Position numbers and translations under genes: made by a program. A stretch of DNA of 46,616 bases, from contig NZ_MJUW02000080.1 in the NCBI RefSeq assembly GCF_001753675.2, positions 1-46,616 of the forward strand, read 5' to 3'. Origin of the DNA: Candidatus Brocadia sapporoensis. GTDB lineage: Bacteria > Planctomycetota > Brocadiia > Brocadiales > Brocadiaceae. The notes beneath the pieces are model-generated. The model did not search any database, was not told the origin of the DNA, and saw only the letters and a program-made list of their open reading frames with translations. Shown piece after piece: positions 45,620-46,616 of this stretch. Position 1 is the first letter of the stretch, and every line of letters starts with the position of its first letter.

Positions 45620-46462
45620 ATGCTTTCTTCCATAGATATTGAAAAAAAAAGAAGAGCGCTCTACACCATAGAGGATATCGTCAGCGCAATGAAGGCATAT
45701 GCCGGGGTCACGATCAGAAGAACCGATGAACTAGTACAGAATGTAAGGGTTTATGAAAATAATCTGATTTTGGCTATGTACGATCTTACAACACATTATC
45801 CGGGAATATCATTAAGGGGGCAAAACAAAGGAAAACGAATTCTCGTAGCATTCGGGTCATCACAGGGATTATGTGGCCCTTTTAATGAAAAAATAGCCGA
45901 CACCGTTTCCCGTGTCGCTACCAGCAATGATATCCTGTTTGTCATCGGAAAGCGGCTGAAATTATCTCTGGAATTAAAACAGACAAAATATGAAGATTAT
46001 TGCGACTCCGTTGCTAGCATCAACGGAATACAGTCGGCCCTGAAAGATACGGTTTTGAAAATAATGAATATATACCGTAAGGAAGAGTACTATAATCTTA
46101 CGCTCATCTTCACCTATATTTTTGAGAAAAAGGCCGAGATTTCCGTGAAACAGACACTCCCGCCTGATATGCATAAAGAGGGAGCTTTAAGCCAGACAAG
46201 GGTTCCGCCTTACACCTATCTTGAACCAAAAAAAATATTTGAAAAGATCCTGGAAGAGTTTTTGTTTATCAGCCTTTACAGAGGTTATGTAGAGTCACTG
46301 AGGAGCGAGAACTGGTATCGGATGAGGAGCATGGAAGGAGCCTCTGAAACCCTGAAAAGACAACTTTCGGATCTTAATGCCATGCAGATGTACACCCGGC
46401 AGGAAGAGATTACCGAGGAGATGCTGGAGATATTGGGAAGCGGGATGTTTTTTAAAAAATAG
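45620..46462 (+). CDS. atpG: F-ATPase gamma subunit
   Basis: The central rotor shaft, 280 residues, strongly diverged. Kept features are the C-terminal helix with SLYRGYVESLRSENWYRMRS, MEGASE, and FGSSQGLCGPFNEKIADTV in the Rossmann part (G-S-x-x-GLCG pattern). N-terminal residues 1-40 form the other coiled-coil strand. The start is ATG at 45620 after the alpha stop, with weak ribosome site. It is the last gene of the operon. Confidence 0.9.
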   Translation: MLSSIDIEKKRRALYTIEDIVSAMKAYAGVTIRRTDELVQNVRVYENNLILAMYDLTTHYPGISLRGQNKGKRILVAFGSSQGLCGPFNEKIADTVSRVATSNDILFVIGKRLKLSLELKQTKYEDYCDSVASINGIQSALKDTVLKIMNIYRKEEYYNLTLIFTYIFEKKAEISVKQTLPPDMHKEGALSQTRVPPYTYLEPKKIFEKILEEFLFISLYRGYVESLRSENWYRMRSMEGASETLKRQLSDLNAMQMYTRQEEITEEMLEILGSGMFFKK

Positions 46463-46616
46463 ATACCCGGTTGCTTGTATATAATAAAAAAACACCTTGC
46501 ACAGACTGAAATCTCAAGGGATTTGTAACTATTCAGCGAAACGGATGGTGAGAGAGAATAATTTCTCAGAATAGTTAGGAGCCGATAGGGAAAACGGGCA
46601 GACGGGAAAATCCCGA
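46463..46616. other. window end after the ATPase operon
   Basis: The 154 nt after atpG show no clear hairpin and T-run, so no terminator can be named. A TATAATAAAAAAA patch lies at about 46478. No coding sequence is evident. Confidence 0.3.

Overview
The window reads as chromosomal DNA of a Gram-negative, AT-leaning bacterium. It carries lipoproteins, a tripartite RND efflux system with an outer-membrane factor, and a hopanoid-type glycosyltransferase. My best guess is a planctomycete of the anammox group (Brocadiales, Kuenenia-like). That guess rests on an N-type second F-ATPase, an elongation factor P with a PGNWR loop tip, an HpnB-like protein, and isoprenoid, heme and cobalamin genes together. 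It is an inference; no 16S rRNA or anammox marker lies here.

Layout. 1-2131 (minus): branched-chain amino-acid type ABC permeases livH and livM, and a livG cut off at 115 codons, possibly by an insertion sequence at the window edge. 2132-4474: two tRNA genes (His, Arg), a headless antitoxin remnant, several palindromic repeats and a cysteine-less carboxymuconolactone-decarboxylase-family protein. 4475-12813: a YyaL-type thioredoxin-fold protein, HpnB-like glycosyltransferase, ACT-domain malic enzyme, metallophosphoesterase, and grpE-dnaK behind a perfect-consensus promoter. 13016-17170: cobalamin genes cbiB, cbiQ, what looks like a cbiO remnant, a Cys-cluster protein and cbiA. 17136-18889 (minus): cheW, a cheX-like gene and a small HTH protein. 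19686-24131 (minus): a large YihY/BrkB membrane protein and the exported pair DUF2950/DUF3300.

24345-26939 (minus): a selenocysteine tRNA, a DUF502 membrane protein and an unusual fusion of IspH (last step of the MEP isoprenoid pathway) to a UbiA-like prenyltransferase. 27434-32015 (plus): glycosyltransferase, hemW, efp, a polyprenyl diphosphate synthase and a TPR lipoprotein. After about 1.2 kb of gene-free, very AT-rich DNA come an RND adaptor, pump and outer-membrane factor (33193-39113), then an MtfA-like peptidase.

40200-46462: a complete N-type F1Fo-ATPase operon in the order beta, epsilon, AtpQ/I-like, a, c, b(-delta), alpha, gamma. It has no separate delta gene, no atpR, and a c subunit that keeps only part of the Na+ ligand set. 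A palindromic repeat sits inside this operon.

The isoprenoid genes (IspH-UbiA, polyprenyl synthase, HpnB) fit membrane-lipid or quinone synthesis. The strongest candidates for something new are the IspH-UbiA fusion, the atypical N-ATPase, the degenerate CheX with its HTH partner, and the selenocysteine tRNA with no selenoprotein in view.
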